Source: CAYJAD01 sp964371195 (lineage in GTDB: Bacteria > Desulfobacterota > Desulfovibrionia > Desulfovibrionales > Desulfovibrionaceae). From it: a stretch of 27,033 nt of DNA. The translations under genes and the position numbers were made by a program. Below the pieces are notes generated by a model. That model was not told where the DNA came from. It searched no databases and was given only the letters and a program-made list of their open reading frames with translations. The stretch covers positions 1 through 27,033 of the forward strand of contig CAYJLD010000031.1 in assembly GCA_964371195.1 (NCBI GenBank), written 5' to 3'. Position 1 is the stretch's first letter. Each line of letters opens with the position of its first letter. Positions 15,960 through 24,005 of the stretch are shown here, one piece after another.

Positions 15960-16460
15960 ATGTCTAAAACTCATGATAATTTAATGGCAGCTTTTGCTGG
16001 AGAATCCCAAGCTAACCGTAAATACCGTGCCTTTGCCGATGTGGCTGATAAAGAAGGTCTACCTGCAGTAGCAAAGCTTTTCCGCGCTGCTGCTGCTGCC
16101 GAGACCCTTCATGCTCATGCCCACTTACGCCTTGCCGGTCATATTGGTACAACAGCTGAAAACCTAAAGGCCGCCATTGAAGGTGAAGATTACGAATTCA
16201 CTACCATGTATCCTGAAATGATTAAGGATGCAGAAGCTGAAGGCAGAGCCGATGTTGTAAAGCACTTTGGCTTTGTAAATGCTGTAGAAAATGTGCATGC
16301 TAATCTTTACAGAAAAGCTCTTGAAAATCCAGCAGCTTTAGCCGATGTAGACTACTATCTATGTAAAGTTTGTGGTTATACTCATGAAGGCGAATGTGAT
16401 AAATGTCCAATTTGTAATGCTGGCAAAGCGGCTTTCTTTAACGCTACCGGTGCTTGCTAA
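15960..16460 (+). CDS. rbr: Rubrerythrin
   Basis: A 166-residue non-haem di-iron peroxidase of anaerobes. The N-terminal ferritin-like four-helix domain has iron-ligand Glu residues (E15 in AGESQANRKY, ExxH at 48-51, ENVH near 104). The C-terminal rubredoxin domain has CKVCG and CPIC cysteine pairs. It reduces hydrogen peroxide using electrons from rubredoxin/NADH systems. AAGGAG precedes the ATG. It stands alone, with its own promoter and a strong terminator, and supports an anaerobic host. Confidence 0.97.
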   Translation: MSKTHDNLMAAFAGESQANRKYRAFADVADKEGLPAVAKLFRAAAAAETLHAHAHLRLAGHIGTTAENLKAAIEGEDYEFTTMYPEMIKDAEAEGRADVVKHFGFVNAVENVHANLYRKALENPAALADVDYYLCKVCGYTHEGECDKCPICNAGKAAFFNATGAC

Positions 16461-16487
16461 TTTAATTAGTTAATAATAAGTTATTCC

Positions 16488-16521
16488 TAAGCCCTCAGTT
16501 TCTCATGAAACTGAGGGCTTA
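16488..16521 (+). terminator. Rubrerythrin terminator hairpin
   Basis: Perfect 15-bp stem (TAAGCCCTCAGTTTC at 16488-16502, complement at 16507-16521) with a TCAT loop, 27 bp after the stop. There is no long T-run, but stem strength and position make it the likely end of the transcript. Confidence 0.75.
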
Positions 16522-16705
16522 ACTTATGAGGCACAAAAATCAATCATCTTCACAGCGTAAGTTAATTGTATCGTGAGAATAATTGATTTATCGGTACTAA
16601 TGTAGTCGACGCTAAAAATATAATAACATTCTAAAATAGTAGAATTTTATTGGAAAATATTAATAAAAAAATTAACAGAAATAAGAGTATGGAGTGCGAA
16701 TTTCT

Positions 16706-16875
16706 AGCAATTTTTGAATTGCTCAAAGGGGCTTTTTTTGAGTGGCGGCAATCAAAATTTTCTGCAAAGAAAATTTTGCGCCGCGTAAAATAAGCCAGAA
16801 TTAACTTCTGGCGTTCGCAAAGCGATATTTGGAGCGAGCGTGCCTTTTTAGAAAAATGCGTGAAACGCGTTTTTC
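16706..16875. repeat. Second hairpin cluster in a gene-free stretch
   Basis: Between rubrerythrin and the SGNH gene are successive dyads: AGCAATT/AATTGCT (16706-16723), CTCAAA/TTTGAG (16722-16742), an 11-bp stem CAAAATTTTCT/AGAAAATTTTG (16753-16778) flanked by GCGGC/GCCGC, GCCAGAA/TTCTGGC (16794-16812), and an 11-bp stem with one G-T pair (16851-16875). The GCCAGAA hairpin corresponds to GCTGGAA/TTCCAGC at 2459-2477 with paired base changes. No coding sequence was found in 16522-16930. Confidence 0.6.
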
Positions 16876-16894
16876 AGTACCAGCTAATGTATAT

Positions 16895-16923
16895 TTGACT
16901 TTAACGTATTAAGCCGTTATTAG
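16895..16923 (+). promoter_or_regulatory. Promoter immediately upstream of the SGNH gene
   Basis: -35 TTGACT (16895-16900), 17-bp spacer and -10 TATTAG (16918-16923). The expected start of transcription falls at about 16930, right at the ATG, which has no Shine-Dalgarno sequence. This suggests a leaderless message. Confidence 0.5.
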
Positions 16924-16930
16924 TTCAACT

Positions 16931-18151
16931 ATGCTCAAATGTATGATTTCCATATGCGCATTAACTATTGCCTTTATTTGCATAGCATTAGCTGATCCAT
17001 TTCCAAGTCAGATTTTCTTATTACTTTTTATATTCTCACTTTTTTTTATTTCATTATCTGTAGCTTTCAAAAACACAATATTAACTTATGGTTGCATCAT
17101 TCTATTTTCTATAGGCTTATCCCTAACAGTTTTAGAGGGATATTTCTATATAGCATTACATGATAGTAAAAAAGTAAGAACTCTCACTGATTCACATGCC
17201 CAAGCACCTAAAGTCACTTCGGCAAAAAAAACTCCAACCAAGCCCCATAAGCAGAATACAACTAGCACACAAAAGAACAAGGAAGCAGAATTTAACCCTG
17301 AGCAAGTGCTCTCCACAAGACATGCAGTACGAAAAGTATCAGCACAAAATATAACTATATTTGATGTTGTTTACGGCTTAAATAGCAAGAAAAAACGCAT
17401 CACTCCCTACGCCCCCAATGCCAAAAAGGCTGTAGTGCTACTTGGCTGTTCTTTTACTTTTGGCGATGGCATTAAGGATAATGAAACATCTGCATGGCAA
17501 CTTGCAAAAGTGCTAGGCGATGAATATCAAATTTTTAATTATGGCAGGTCGGGTTCTGCACCGCATAAAATCCTAGCTGACCTTCAAGAAGATTTTCCTG
17601 ATCTACAAAAATTTTCAGAAGTATTTTTCTATTATATTGCTATAGATGACCATTTGCGTCGTGTGGGTGGTGGTGCTGCATGGGATAATAATGGACCTTT
17701 GTTTGAAATACAAAATGGTAAAGCTGTGCGCATTGGAATATTTAAGCATGTCCTTCCTTTCTTTAGAAGTGACACTGCAACACGATGGTTAAATAGAAGT
17801 TATTTTTATGATAAAATACGTACACAAGCTGAAGATGCTTTTGCACCATATAATGCAGAAGAACGAATTGAATTATTTAGTGCTTTAGTACAAGGCATTG
17901 ACCATATTATACACAAAAATTATCCGCAAAGTAATTTTACGGTTTTACTTTGGCCACCAAGCACTACTGAATTTATTCCCCTGCTAAAGAACATACCCTA
18001 TATAAACTTACAATCTTGGTTCCCAAATTTTGAACAAGAACGTGAAAAGTATGTTATTTTTTACCCTTACGAGATGCACCCATCCGCTTATGCCAACTCT
18101 ATTGTTGCAAAAGAACTAGCAAAACTTATACGTAATGCGCCTACAAAATAA
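16931..18151 (+). CDS. Membrane-anchored SGNH/GDSL-like protein
   Basis: 406 residues. Three hydrophobic segments lie within the first 75 residues, then a Lys/Thr/Gln-rich linker (about 90-125), then an SGNH-hydrolase-like domain. VVLLGCSFTFGDGI (about 170-183) is block I with the candidate Ser. NYGRSGSAPHKI is block II-like, and YYIAIDDHL takes the position of block III. YEMHPSAYANSIVA near the C-terminus matches the catalytic-His block, with Glu instead of the usual Asp. Family members are esterases or O-acetyl-transfer enzymes acting on glycans, often facing the periplasm. It converges on the carbamoyltransferase operon with 14 bp between the stops. Similar SGNH genes accompany SxtJ/DUF5989/carbamoyltransferase sets elsewhere, so a shared pathway is likely. 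The start is uncertain because there is no ribosome site. Confidence 0.78.
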   Translation: MLKCMISICALTIAFICIALADPFPSQIFLLLFIFSLFFISLSVAFKNTILTYGCIILFSIGLSLTVLEGYFYIALHDSKKVRTLTDSHAQAPKVTSAKKTPTKPHKQNTTSTQKNKEAEFNPEQVLSTRHAVRKVSAQNITIFDVVYGLNSKKKRITPYAPNAKKAVVLLGCSFTFGDGIKDNETSAWQLAKVLGDEYQIFNYGRSGSAPHKILADLQEDFPDLQKFSEVFFYYIAIDDHLRRVGGGAAWDNNGPLFEIQNGKAVRIGIFKHVLPFFRSDTATRWLNRSYFYDKIRTQAEDAFAPYNAEERIELFSALVQGIDHIIHKNYPQSNFTVLLWPPSTTEFIPLLKNIPYINLQSWFPNFEQEREKYVIFYPYEMHPSAYANSIVAKELAKLIRNAPTK

Positions 18152-18165
18152 ATCAAAATTGTAAC

Positions 18166-20043
18166 TTAATCTAAAACATATAAAGAACGCCAATCTTGAT
18201 TATCTCTAAGTTCTGGCTGGTCTTCTTTTTTCAATACAAAATCACCCATAACTAAGTAGTCCATCTCAGTACGCATAAAGCATAAGTAAGCATCGTCAGG
18301 CGTACACACTATGGGTTCACCACGCACATTAAAACTAGTATTAACGACCATGGGGCAAGCATGTCTTTCATTAAACGTGCTTATTAGTTGATGGTAGCGA
18401 GCATTGGTACTTTTGCTAACTGATTGAATGCGAGCTGATAAATCAATATGAGTAATGGCAGGATAATCAGAACGCTGAAAATACAGCCTTTCCCATATGG
18501 GTAAGCTAGCATAACCATCTGGTAGTTCATGGCAATACTGTTTAGCTACAGGTGCCACCAAGAGCATGTAGGGTGATATGTCTTCCACCTCAAAATATTG
18601 CTTTGTATATTCTTCAAGCACTGAAGGTGCAAATGGCCTAAAGCCTTCGCGATATTTAATTTTAAGATTAAGATGCTTTTGCATATTTACTTGACGTGGG
18701 TCACCCAAAATGGAGCGGTTGCCTAAGGCGCGCGGTCCATATTCCATGCGTCCTTGAAACCAACCCACTACCTTACCATCAGCCAAGAGGTCCGTAACAT
18801 CAGCACATAAATTTGCAAAATCGTCATAGTGCTTAGCTTGTGCTTGAAAACGCTTACAAGTGCGAGCTATTTCACCACTATCAAAGCTTGGTCCAAGGTA
18901 GGAACCTTGCATATGATCTTTTGTAGTTGGCAAAATGCGTTCATTTTCAAGTCCAATATACCAATAGGCTAAGGCTGCACCTAATGCCCCACCTGCATCA
19001 CCAGAGGCTGGTTGAATCCACATATTCTCAAAAATACCACTCTTTAATAGTTTACCATTGGCTACACAATTAAGAGCAACGCCACCAGCAAGGCAAATAT
19101 TTTTCGAGCCGGTAAGTGTTTTGGCAGTCTTGGCAAGGCGTAAAACAATATCTTCGGTTACCCATTGCATGGCTAAAGCAAGATCCATATATTCTTGCTC
19201 TAATTCTTCAGACTCAGCCATACGCGGTCCAAGACCAAAAAGCTTAGTCCAGCGCGCTTCATCATACATGCGTAAACCAGTAGCGTAAGCAAAATAATCC
19301 ATATTTAATGCATATGAACCATCCTCATGAATTTCTATTAATTCATCACGGATTTTTTGCTCAAACACCTTGGTGCGTTCAGAGTGGGCATCTCCATAGG
19401 GCGCAAGACCCATTAATTTATATTCACCACTATTAACCTTAAAACCACAATAAGCTGTAAAAGCAGAATATAATAAGCCTAAGGAATGTGGAAAATGAAT
19501 TTCTCTAAGTGTTGATAAAGTATTGCCTTGTCCCTTGGCAATGGATGTGGTTACCCACTCCCCTACCCCATCAACTGTTAAAATGGCAGCGTCTTCATAT
19601 GGTGAAGGGAAAAAGGCCGATGCCGCGTGTGAGGCATGATGTTCAGGAAAATAAATACGCGGTAAAAGTTTTTTATCGGGTAAAAAAGGCTCAAAACCAC
19701 GTTCAAGCATAGTACGCATAAACAATTTTTCTTTAATCCATACCGGCATAGAGATAAGAAAACTTTGCAAGCCCTTAGGTGCAAAAGCATGGTAAGTTTC
19801 AAGCAAACGCTCAAACTTAAGAAAAGGTTTATCATAAAATGCAATAGCTTCAACTTGCTCAAGGCTAATGCCTGCTTCTTCAAGTACATAGCGTATGGCT
19901 TTAGTTGGAAAATCAGCATCATGTTTTTTGCGTGTAAAGCGTTCTTCATGAGCTGCTGCCACAATGTGACCATTACAAATTAAAGCTGCCGCACTATCAT
20001 GATAATAAGATGAAATACCTAATATATATTTTTTTTCTATCAT
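18166..20043 (-). CDS. Carbamoyltransferase, NodU/TobZ family
   Basis: 625 residues. It has the NodU/CmcH/TobZ two-domain layout. The N-terminal Kae1/YrdC-like ASKHA part has GISSYYHDSAAAL (9-21), a metal-binding HHASHAASAFFPSPYEDAAILTVDG run read as HHASHAA plus TVDGVGEW, and GGVALNCVANGKL. The C-terminal part has GRMEYGPRALGNRSILGDPR, FRPFAPSVLEE and VVNTSFNVRGEPIVC. These enzymes use carbamoyl phosphate and ATP to O-carbamoylate sugars or natural products. I chose the ATG at 20043, eight bases after the DUF5989 stop; a longer frame adds 46 residues overlapping that gene and unlike the family. The neighbours indicate envelope glycan or small-molecule modification, but the substrate is unknown. 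Confidence 0.93.
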   Translation of the reverse strand: MIEKKYILGISSYYHDSAAALICNGHIVAAAHEERFTRKKHDADFPTKAIRYVLEEAGISLEQVEAIAFYDKPFLKFERLLETYHAFAPKGLQSFLISMPVWIKEKLFMRTMLERGFEPFLPDKKLLPRIYFPEHHASHAASAFFPSPYEDAAILTVDGVGEWVTTSIAKGQGNTLSTLREIHFPHSLGLLYSAFTAYCGFKVNSGEYKLMGLAPYGDAHSERTKVFEQKIRDELIEIHEDGSYALNMDYFAYATGLRMYDEARWTKLFGLGPRMAESEELEQEYMDLALAMQWVTEDIVLRLAKTAKTLTGSKNICLAGGVALNCVANGKLLKSGIFENMWIQPASGDAGGALGAALAYWYIGLENERILPTTKDHMQGSYLGPSFDSGEIARTCKRFQAQAKHYDDFANLCADVTDLLADGKVVGWFQGRMEYGPRALGNRSILGDPRQVNMQKHLNLKIKYREGFRPFAPSVLEEYTKQYFEVEDISPYMLLVAPVAKQYCHELPDGYASLPIWERLYFQRSDYPAITHIDLSARIQSVSKSTNARYHQLISTFNERHACPMVVNTSFNVRGEPIVCTPDDAYLCFMRTEMDYLVMGDFVLKKEDQPELRDNQDWRSLYVLD

Positions 20044-20051
20044 TGTAAGCC

Positions 20052-20201
20052 TTAAAATAGAGTATAAATAAATGGAGCCACAGCTGAGCCACCTGCAAAA
20101 ATAACCACAGCACCAATTAATAATAAGGCAATAATAAGCGGTAAAAGCCAAAATTTCTTTCTTTGCTTCAAAAAGCCCCATATATCAGATGAAAAACTCA
20201 T
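20052..20201 (-). CDS. DUF5989 family small membrane protein
   Basis: A 49-residue single-pass protein: MSFSSDIWGFLKQRKKFW, then a hydrophobic helix (LLPLIIALLLIGAVVIF), then the conserved tail GSAVAPFIYTLF. Basic residues before the helix predict a cytoplasmic N-terminus. GGAG sits seven bases upstream of the ATG. It lies 11 bp after the SxtJ-like gene and 8 bp before the carbamoyltransferase gene, the order usual for this family. Role unknown, possibly anchoring the transferase at the membrane. Confidence 0.88.
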   Translation of the reverse strand: MSFSSDIWGFLKQRKKFWLLPLIIALLLIGAVVIFAGGSAVAPFIYTLF

Positions 20202-20212
20202 ATTGAACTCCA

Positions 20213-20602
20213 TTAATAAGGATTTTCTAAATCTTCTTTACTATAAGTATGCTCACGTACCACAAAGGCTGAACCTTGTTTATCTTGTGAGCCATAGTTC
20301 TTAAGACGCATGCTATCCTTACCCATAACACGTCTTACCATGGCCACAGGCATAAGAATTAACATATAAATAATACTTAGCAATATCTTGGACATAAAAA
20401 ATCCAAGTACGTGAGAAAAGCCAAACCACAAACGTGCAGGCCATTGCCAAGAGCCCGGCCAAACCATTGCCCATAATACAATAAACATGGTGGCATAAAT
20501 AAAGTTTACCTCATCAGTAAAAAACCAAATAAGTAAGCTTAAAAATGCAAAAGCTAAAGCCGTATCACGGCATTGGATGGGAGTCATTTTTTCTTTTAAC
20601 AT
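20213..20602 (-). CDS. SxtJ family membrane protein
   Basis: 129 residues with about three hydrophobic segments (about 15-28, 34-50, 66-88), followed by the family-like VRRVMGKDSMRLK segment and a polar tail. SxtJ proteins are named from the saxitoxin cluster, where one lies next to a carbamoyltransferase; their biochemical role is unknown. First gene of a three-gene operon with DUF5989 and the carbamoyltransferase. The ribosome site is weak for both ATG 20602 and the in-frame ATG five codons in. Confidence 0.83.
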   Translation of the reverse strand: MLKEKMTPIQCRDTALAFAFLSLLIWFFTDEVNFIYATMFIVLWAMVWPGSWQWPARLWFGFSHVLGFFMSKILLSIIYMLILMPVAMVRRVMGKDSMRLKNYGSQDKQGSAFVVREHTYSKEDLENPY

Positions 20603-20728
20603 ATTTTTACTTTAGTTAAGGTCGTATTGGAATGTTGGATTAATAAATTTACTGTTATTTTGTTAATTTAAATAATAAATAGATAAGATTTTACTAAAAT
20701 TAAATTGCCTTACGTGGCTAATACTTTC

Positions 20729-20766
20729 ACACTTGGTAGAAGTGTCAATAAGTGTTCTCGAAGTGG
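20729..20766. promoter_or_regulatory. Phased AAGTGT half-sites, candidate operator
   Basis: Four related hexamers: inverted ACACTT at 20729-20734, then AAGTGT at 20740-20745, AAGTGT at 20750-20755 and AAGTGG at 20761-20766. Starts are 10-11 bp apart, about one helical turn. The array lies 127-164 bp upstream of the SxtJ-like ATG in a 350-bp gene-free stretch (20603-20953) that otherwise shows nothing I can name. Confidence 0.35.
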
Positions 20767-20953
20767 TACAAAAAAAGATAAAAATATGCAAGCTTAAAAA
20801 ACTTAAAGCGCCAATCTATATCGCATATGCATAATTGCTACCTGATTTTGATTTGCAAATTTTTACATGTGCAGAGCAAAATTTTTCTTATTATGGCTAC
20901 TAATAAGGATGACGTGCACCACCTGCTTAATGTTCATTATTAAAATATTGCTG

Positions 20954-23362
20954 TTACTTTGCTCCATATTTTTTTAATAACTCAACAACTCCAGTATGCT
21001 TATTTTCCTGTGCATACTGTAAAGCAGATTGCCCTTCTTGATTTTTTTCGTTGGGATCAGCACCAGATTTTAAGAATAGCTCTACTATGTCTGCTGGTTG
21101 CTTATATGCAGCAATTAAAAACGCTGATCTACCATGTCTATCTTTAGCACTAAGATTTGCTTTATTATCAATTAGTAATTGCACAGTTTTTCCATGCCCA
21201 GCATAGGTAGCAAGCATTAATGGCGTCAAACTCCTGCTATCCTTGCCATCAATTTCAGCCTTATTATCAATCAAATCCTGCACAAGCTCACTGTCTCCAT
21301 TAAATGATGCAAACATCAGAGCCGTTTGCCCATGATTATTTTTAATATTTATATGAGCTTTATTTTTAATCAATACCTGTGCAGCTTCCCTATTATTTTT
21401 TGAAGCTGCAAGAATAAGTGCTGTATCACCAAGCTCATCTTGGAAGTTAATATTAGTCCCTACTTCTAGTAAAAGCTGTATGGTTGCACTATCACCATTA
21501 AAAGCCGCATATAGAAGTGACTCATTATTTAGCTTCTCAGTTTTAAGCTTCCTATCTTGCAAGAGCTTTAATGCTTCGCCTTGCTCTCCTTCTTTAGCAT
21601 GTTCCAAGGCTGTATGACCTTTCTTGTCTTCAATATACATATCAGCACCATTTTCAAGTAGAACCTGCATGGATTTGATATATCCAAAATAAGCAGCCAT
21701 CATAAGAGCTGTGCGCCCAGCACCATCTTGCCCATCAATCTCTGCACCATTTTTTAGTAAAATATCTATAATCTCATAGTTATTATAAAGCGCAGCTAGC
21801 ATCAGTGCAGTCATTTTATTTAAATCTGTGGCGTGAATATTTGCTTTATTTTCAAGCAAAGCTTTCACTATATCATTTTGCCCCTCCTTAGCAGCAATAA
21901 TAAGAGCAGTAAGTCCATCATTATTTTTAATTTCTGTATTAGCCCCATGTTCAAGTAACATGGCTAAAGCTTTATTAAACCCATGCCCTGCGGCAAACAT
22001 AAGCATGGTTAAGCCTTTTTGATTTTTTTCATTGAGATTATTTTTATCACGCTGAATACGCTTCAAAAAAACTTCATACATTTTTTCATCAACAATCATA
22101 CGAGCAGTTTGACCATTTTTATTTCTTATACTTCCATCTGCTCCAGCATCATGTAACATTTGCGAAGTATTATGATAACCTTCTTGCCCTGCATACATGA
22201 AGGCCGTCATACCTTCATTATCCTGAATATTAATTTGTGCGCCATGCTTAAGTAGCATCTCTACAGCCTTACCACGTCCATATTTAGACGCATACATAAG
22301 AGCCGTCATGCCCTTTTTACTTTGTTTATCAATTTTAGCCCCATTCTCAAGCAGGATTAAAACAACCTCACTCATCCCAAATTGAGCTGCAGCCATAAGA
22401 GCTGTATACCCTAACTCATTAGTAAAGTTAATATTAGCTTTATTTTTAATTAACAGCTTCACTAAATCCAAATCACCATCAGATGCTGCGAACATTAATG
22501 CCGTCCACCCCACACGTGTTAAAGCATCAATATTTGCACCATTATTTAAAAAAACTTGTACTAGTTCATTCTTTCCTTCAGTCATAGCATTCAAAAAATG
22601 CTCATTAATACTAAGCTCAGTTGCATCTATATCTGCTCCATACTGCATTAATATTTCGACAATATCAGCGTGGTCACCTTCAATGGCATACATTAGAGCA
22701 GTTGAACCTTTATTATCTTTAACATCTATTTTAACATTATTTTTAATTAAAAGTCTTACTGCATCTATATGCCCTTTCTGTGTCGCAAGCATAAGAGCAG
22801 TTTTACCATTATCAGCTTTGTCCTCAATTTTAGCACCATTATCAATTAAAATCTGCATAACTTCTGTATGATTAGTGTCCGCCGCAATCATAAGTGCAGT
22901 AAAATTTATTGCACCTTTAGCATTAATATCAGCTCCATTTTTAAGTAAAGTCTTTACAACTTCGCTTCTACCCGCACCACTTGCTCCCATAAGAATTGTC
23001 ATGCCGTGCATTTCTTTAACTTCAATTTCAGCACCATTATCAATTAAAAATTGTACTATATCATTTTGTCCAACATAGGCAGCAATCATAAGAGCAGTCC
23101 AGCCGTGTTGAGTTTTTGCGTTGATGTCAGCTTTATTTTTTAATAAAATTTCAATTACTTTTTTATGTCCATTTATAGCTGCCACAAACATGGCTGTTGT
23201 GCCTTCGTCATACTTGGCATTAACGTCAACCCCACCTTCAATCAATTGTTCTAAAAGAGTTATATCCCCACTTTTAGCGGCATCTAAAAAATTATCGGCC
23301 ATGGAATTGCGAGGAACAAGACAGAAATAACAAAAAAATATTATAATAAGTAGCTTACGCAT
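20954..23362 (-). CDS. Exported protein of about 24 ankyrin repeats
   Basis: 802 residues. A signal peptide (KLLIIIFFCYFCLVP, cleavage after SMA near residue 22) is followed almost without linker by about 24 tandem 33-residue ankyrin repeats with the consensus G-TALM-AA--G---IV--LL-NGA-I--K. Repeats 8, 12-13 and 18-19 are degenerate. No enzymatic domain is seen. Ankyrin stacks bind proteins. With a signal peptide this one acts in the periplasm or outside the cell, for example in protection, adhesion or host contact. It is flanked by 350-bp and 640-bp gene-free stretches and has a strong AAGGAG site, so it is monocistronic. It lies just on the chromosomal side of the tRNA remnant. Confidence 0.93.
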   Translation of the reverse strand: MRKLLIIIFFCYFCLVPRNSMADNFLDAAKSGDITLLEQLIEGGVDVNAKYDEGTTAMFVAAINGHKKVIEILLKNKADINAKTQHGWTALMIAAYVGQNDIVQFLIDNGAEIEVKEMHGMTILMGASGAGRSEVVKTLLKNGADINAKGAINFTALMIAADTNHTEVMQILIDNGAKIEDKADNGKTALMLATQKGHIDAVRLLIKNNVKIDVKDNKGSTALMYAIEGDHADIVEILMQYGADIDATELSINEHFLNAMTEGKNELVQVFLNNGANIDALTRVGWTALMFAASDGDLDLVKLLIKNKANINFTNELGYTALMAAAQFGMSEVVLILLENGAKIDKQSKKGMTALMYASKYGRGKAVEMLLKHGAQINIQDNEGMTAFMYAGQEGYHNTSQMLHDAGADGSIRNKNGQTARMIVDEKMYEVFLKRIQRDKNNLNEKNQKGLTMLMFAAGHGFNKALAMLLEHGANTEIKNNDGLTALIIAAKEGQNDIVKALLENKANIHATDLNKMTALMLAALYNNYEIIDILLKNGAEIDGQDGAGRTALMMAAYFGYIKSMQVLLENGADMYIEDKKGHTALEHAKEGEQGEALKLLQDRKLKTEKLNNESLLYAAFNGDSATIQLLLEVGTNINFQDELGDTALILAASKNNREAAQVLIKNKAHINIKNNHGQTALMFASFNGDSELVQDLIDNKAEIDGKDSRSLTPLMLATYAGHGKTVQLLIDNKANLSAKDRHGRSAFLIAAYKQPADIVELFLKSGADPNEKNQEGQSALQYAQENKHTGVVELLKKYGAK

Positions 23363-23427
23363 TGTTTTAACTCCTTACATTTTTGTGCACCTAGAAAACA
23401 GTAATGCAACTTATATGACTAAACCTA

Positions 23428-23456
23428 TATATACACGCCTTATTATATAAAAGCAA
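23428..23456 (-). promoter_or_regulatory. Weak candidate promoter of the ankyrin gene
   Basis: -35 TTGCTT (23451-23456), 17-bp spacer and -10 TATATA (23428-23433), about 65 bp before the ATG. The match to consensus is modest. Confidence 0.35.
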
Positions 23457-23654
23457 TTTTTTGCCATTTTAAGGCATATCTATGCGCCTTGCTCTAATAA
23501 GTAGAAAGACTTATAAATTAACATGATTATACTTATGAAACTACAATTAGGATAATGTGATGATCTTTATCTTTATTGGTATTCTTTGCTATACCTCAAG
23601 ATTACTTTGCTAGAACTCAAATCAAAAGTATCGGGTGTGGTTCTGAAAATGAGA

Positions 23655-23687
23655 GAAAAGCAATAAGTTTTTTACTCATTGCTTTTC
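23655..23687 (-). terminator. Hairpin downstream of the tRNA remnant
   Basis: A 14-bp stem with one mismatch (GAAAAGCAATAAGT / ACTCATTGCTTTTC) and a five-T loop, 53 bp beyond the tRNA 3' end. It is probably the original tRNA-Arg terminator left on the chromosomal side of the integration. Confidence 0.55.
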
Positions 23688-23739
23688 AAGTGATTTGCGG
23701 TGTAAATCGTTATTATATGTGGTTTTATAAGGATTTTTA

Positions 23740-23788
23740 TGGTGCGCCCGAAAGGAATCGAACCTTTGGCCTACAGCTTAGGAGGCTA
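23740..23788 (-). pseudogene. 3' half of tRNA-Arg(CCT); attachment-site copy
   Basis: Read on the minus strand: anticodon loop CTCCTAA (anticodon CCT, 23780-23782), 3' anticodon stem GCTGT, variable loop AGGCC, T-arm AAAGG-TTCGATT-CCTTT, acceptor 3' strand CGGGCGC, discriminator A and encoded CCA (23740-23742). The 5' anticodon stem already departs from pairing (CTAGC against GCTGT), and no D-arm or 5' acceptor strand is found upstream, so the gene is broken at the anticodon stem. Such 3' half copies are the att core of tRNA-targeting integrases. By geometry the integrated DNA lies to the right, and the intact tRNA should be at the far end. Confidence 0.85.
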
Positions 23789-24005
23789 GCTTGTGATTCA
23801 ATAATTTCAAATAATTATATGCAAAGAAATATTTTTTATCACACCATTTATCACACGCATTAAAAATTGTGCTTTCATGGTGAAAATTCTTTTTTGGGTA
23901 TGCCCAACTCTTGCGTCAACAGACGTGGCGATTCTATTTTTTTATTTTAATACTAGCAGACATGAGGGTCTTAAGGGTTAGAGCAGTTCTTTAGATGTTT
24001 TCTTT

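Noticed and set aside
23576..23863. Plus-strand 95-codon frame
   Set aside because: It reads antisense through the tRNA remnant; the GAPERNRTFGL stretch is the translated tRNA 3' end, a common spurious call.
23740..23880. Intact tRNA-Arg gene
   Set aside because: Only the part from the anticodon loop to CCA is present. No D-arm or 5' acceptor strand is found on the upstream side, even allowing a short intron.
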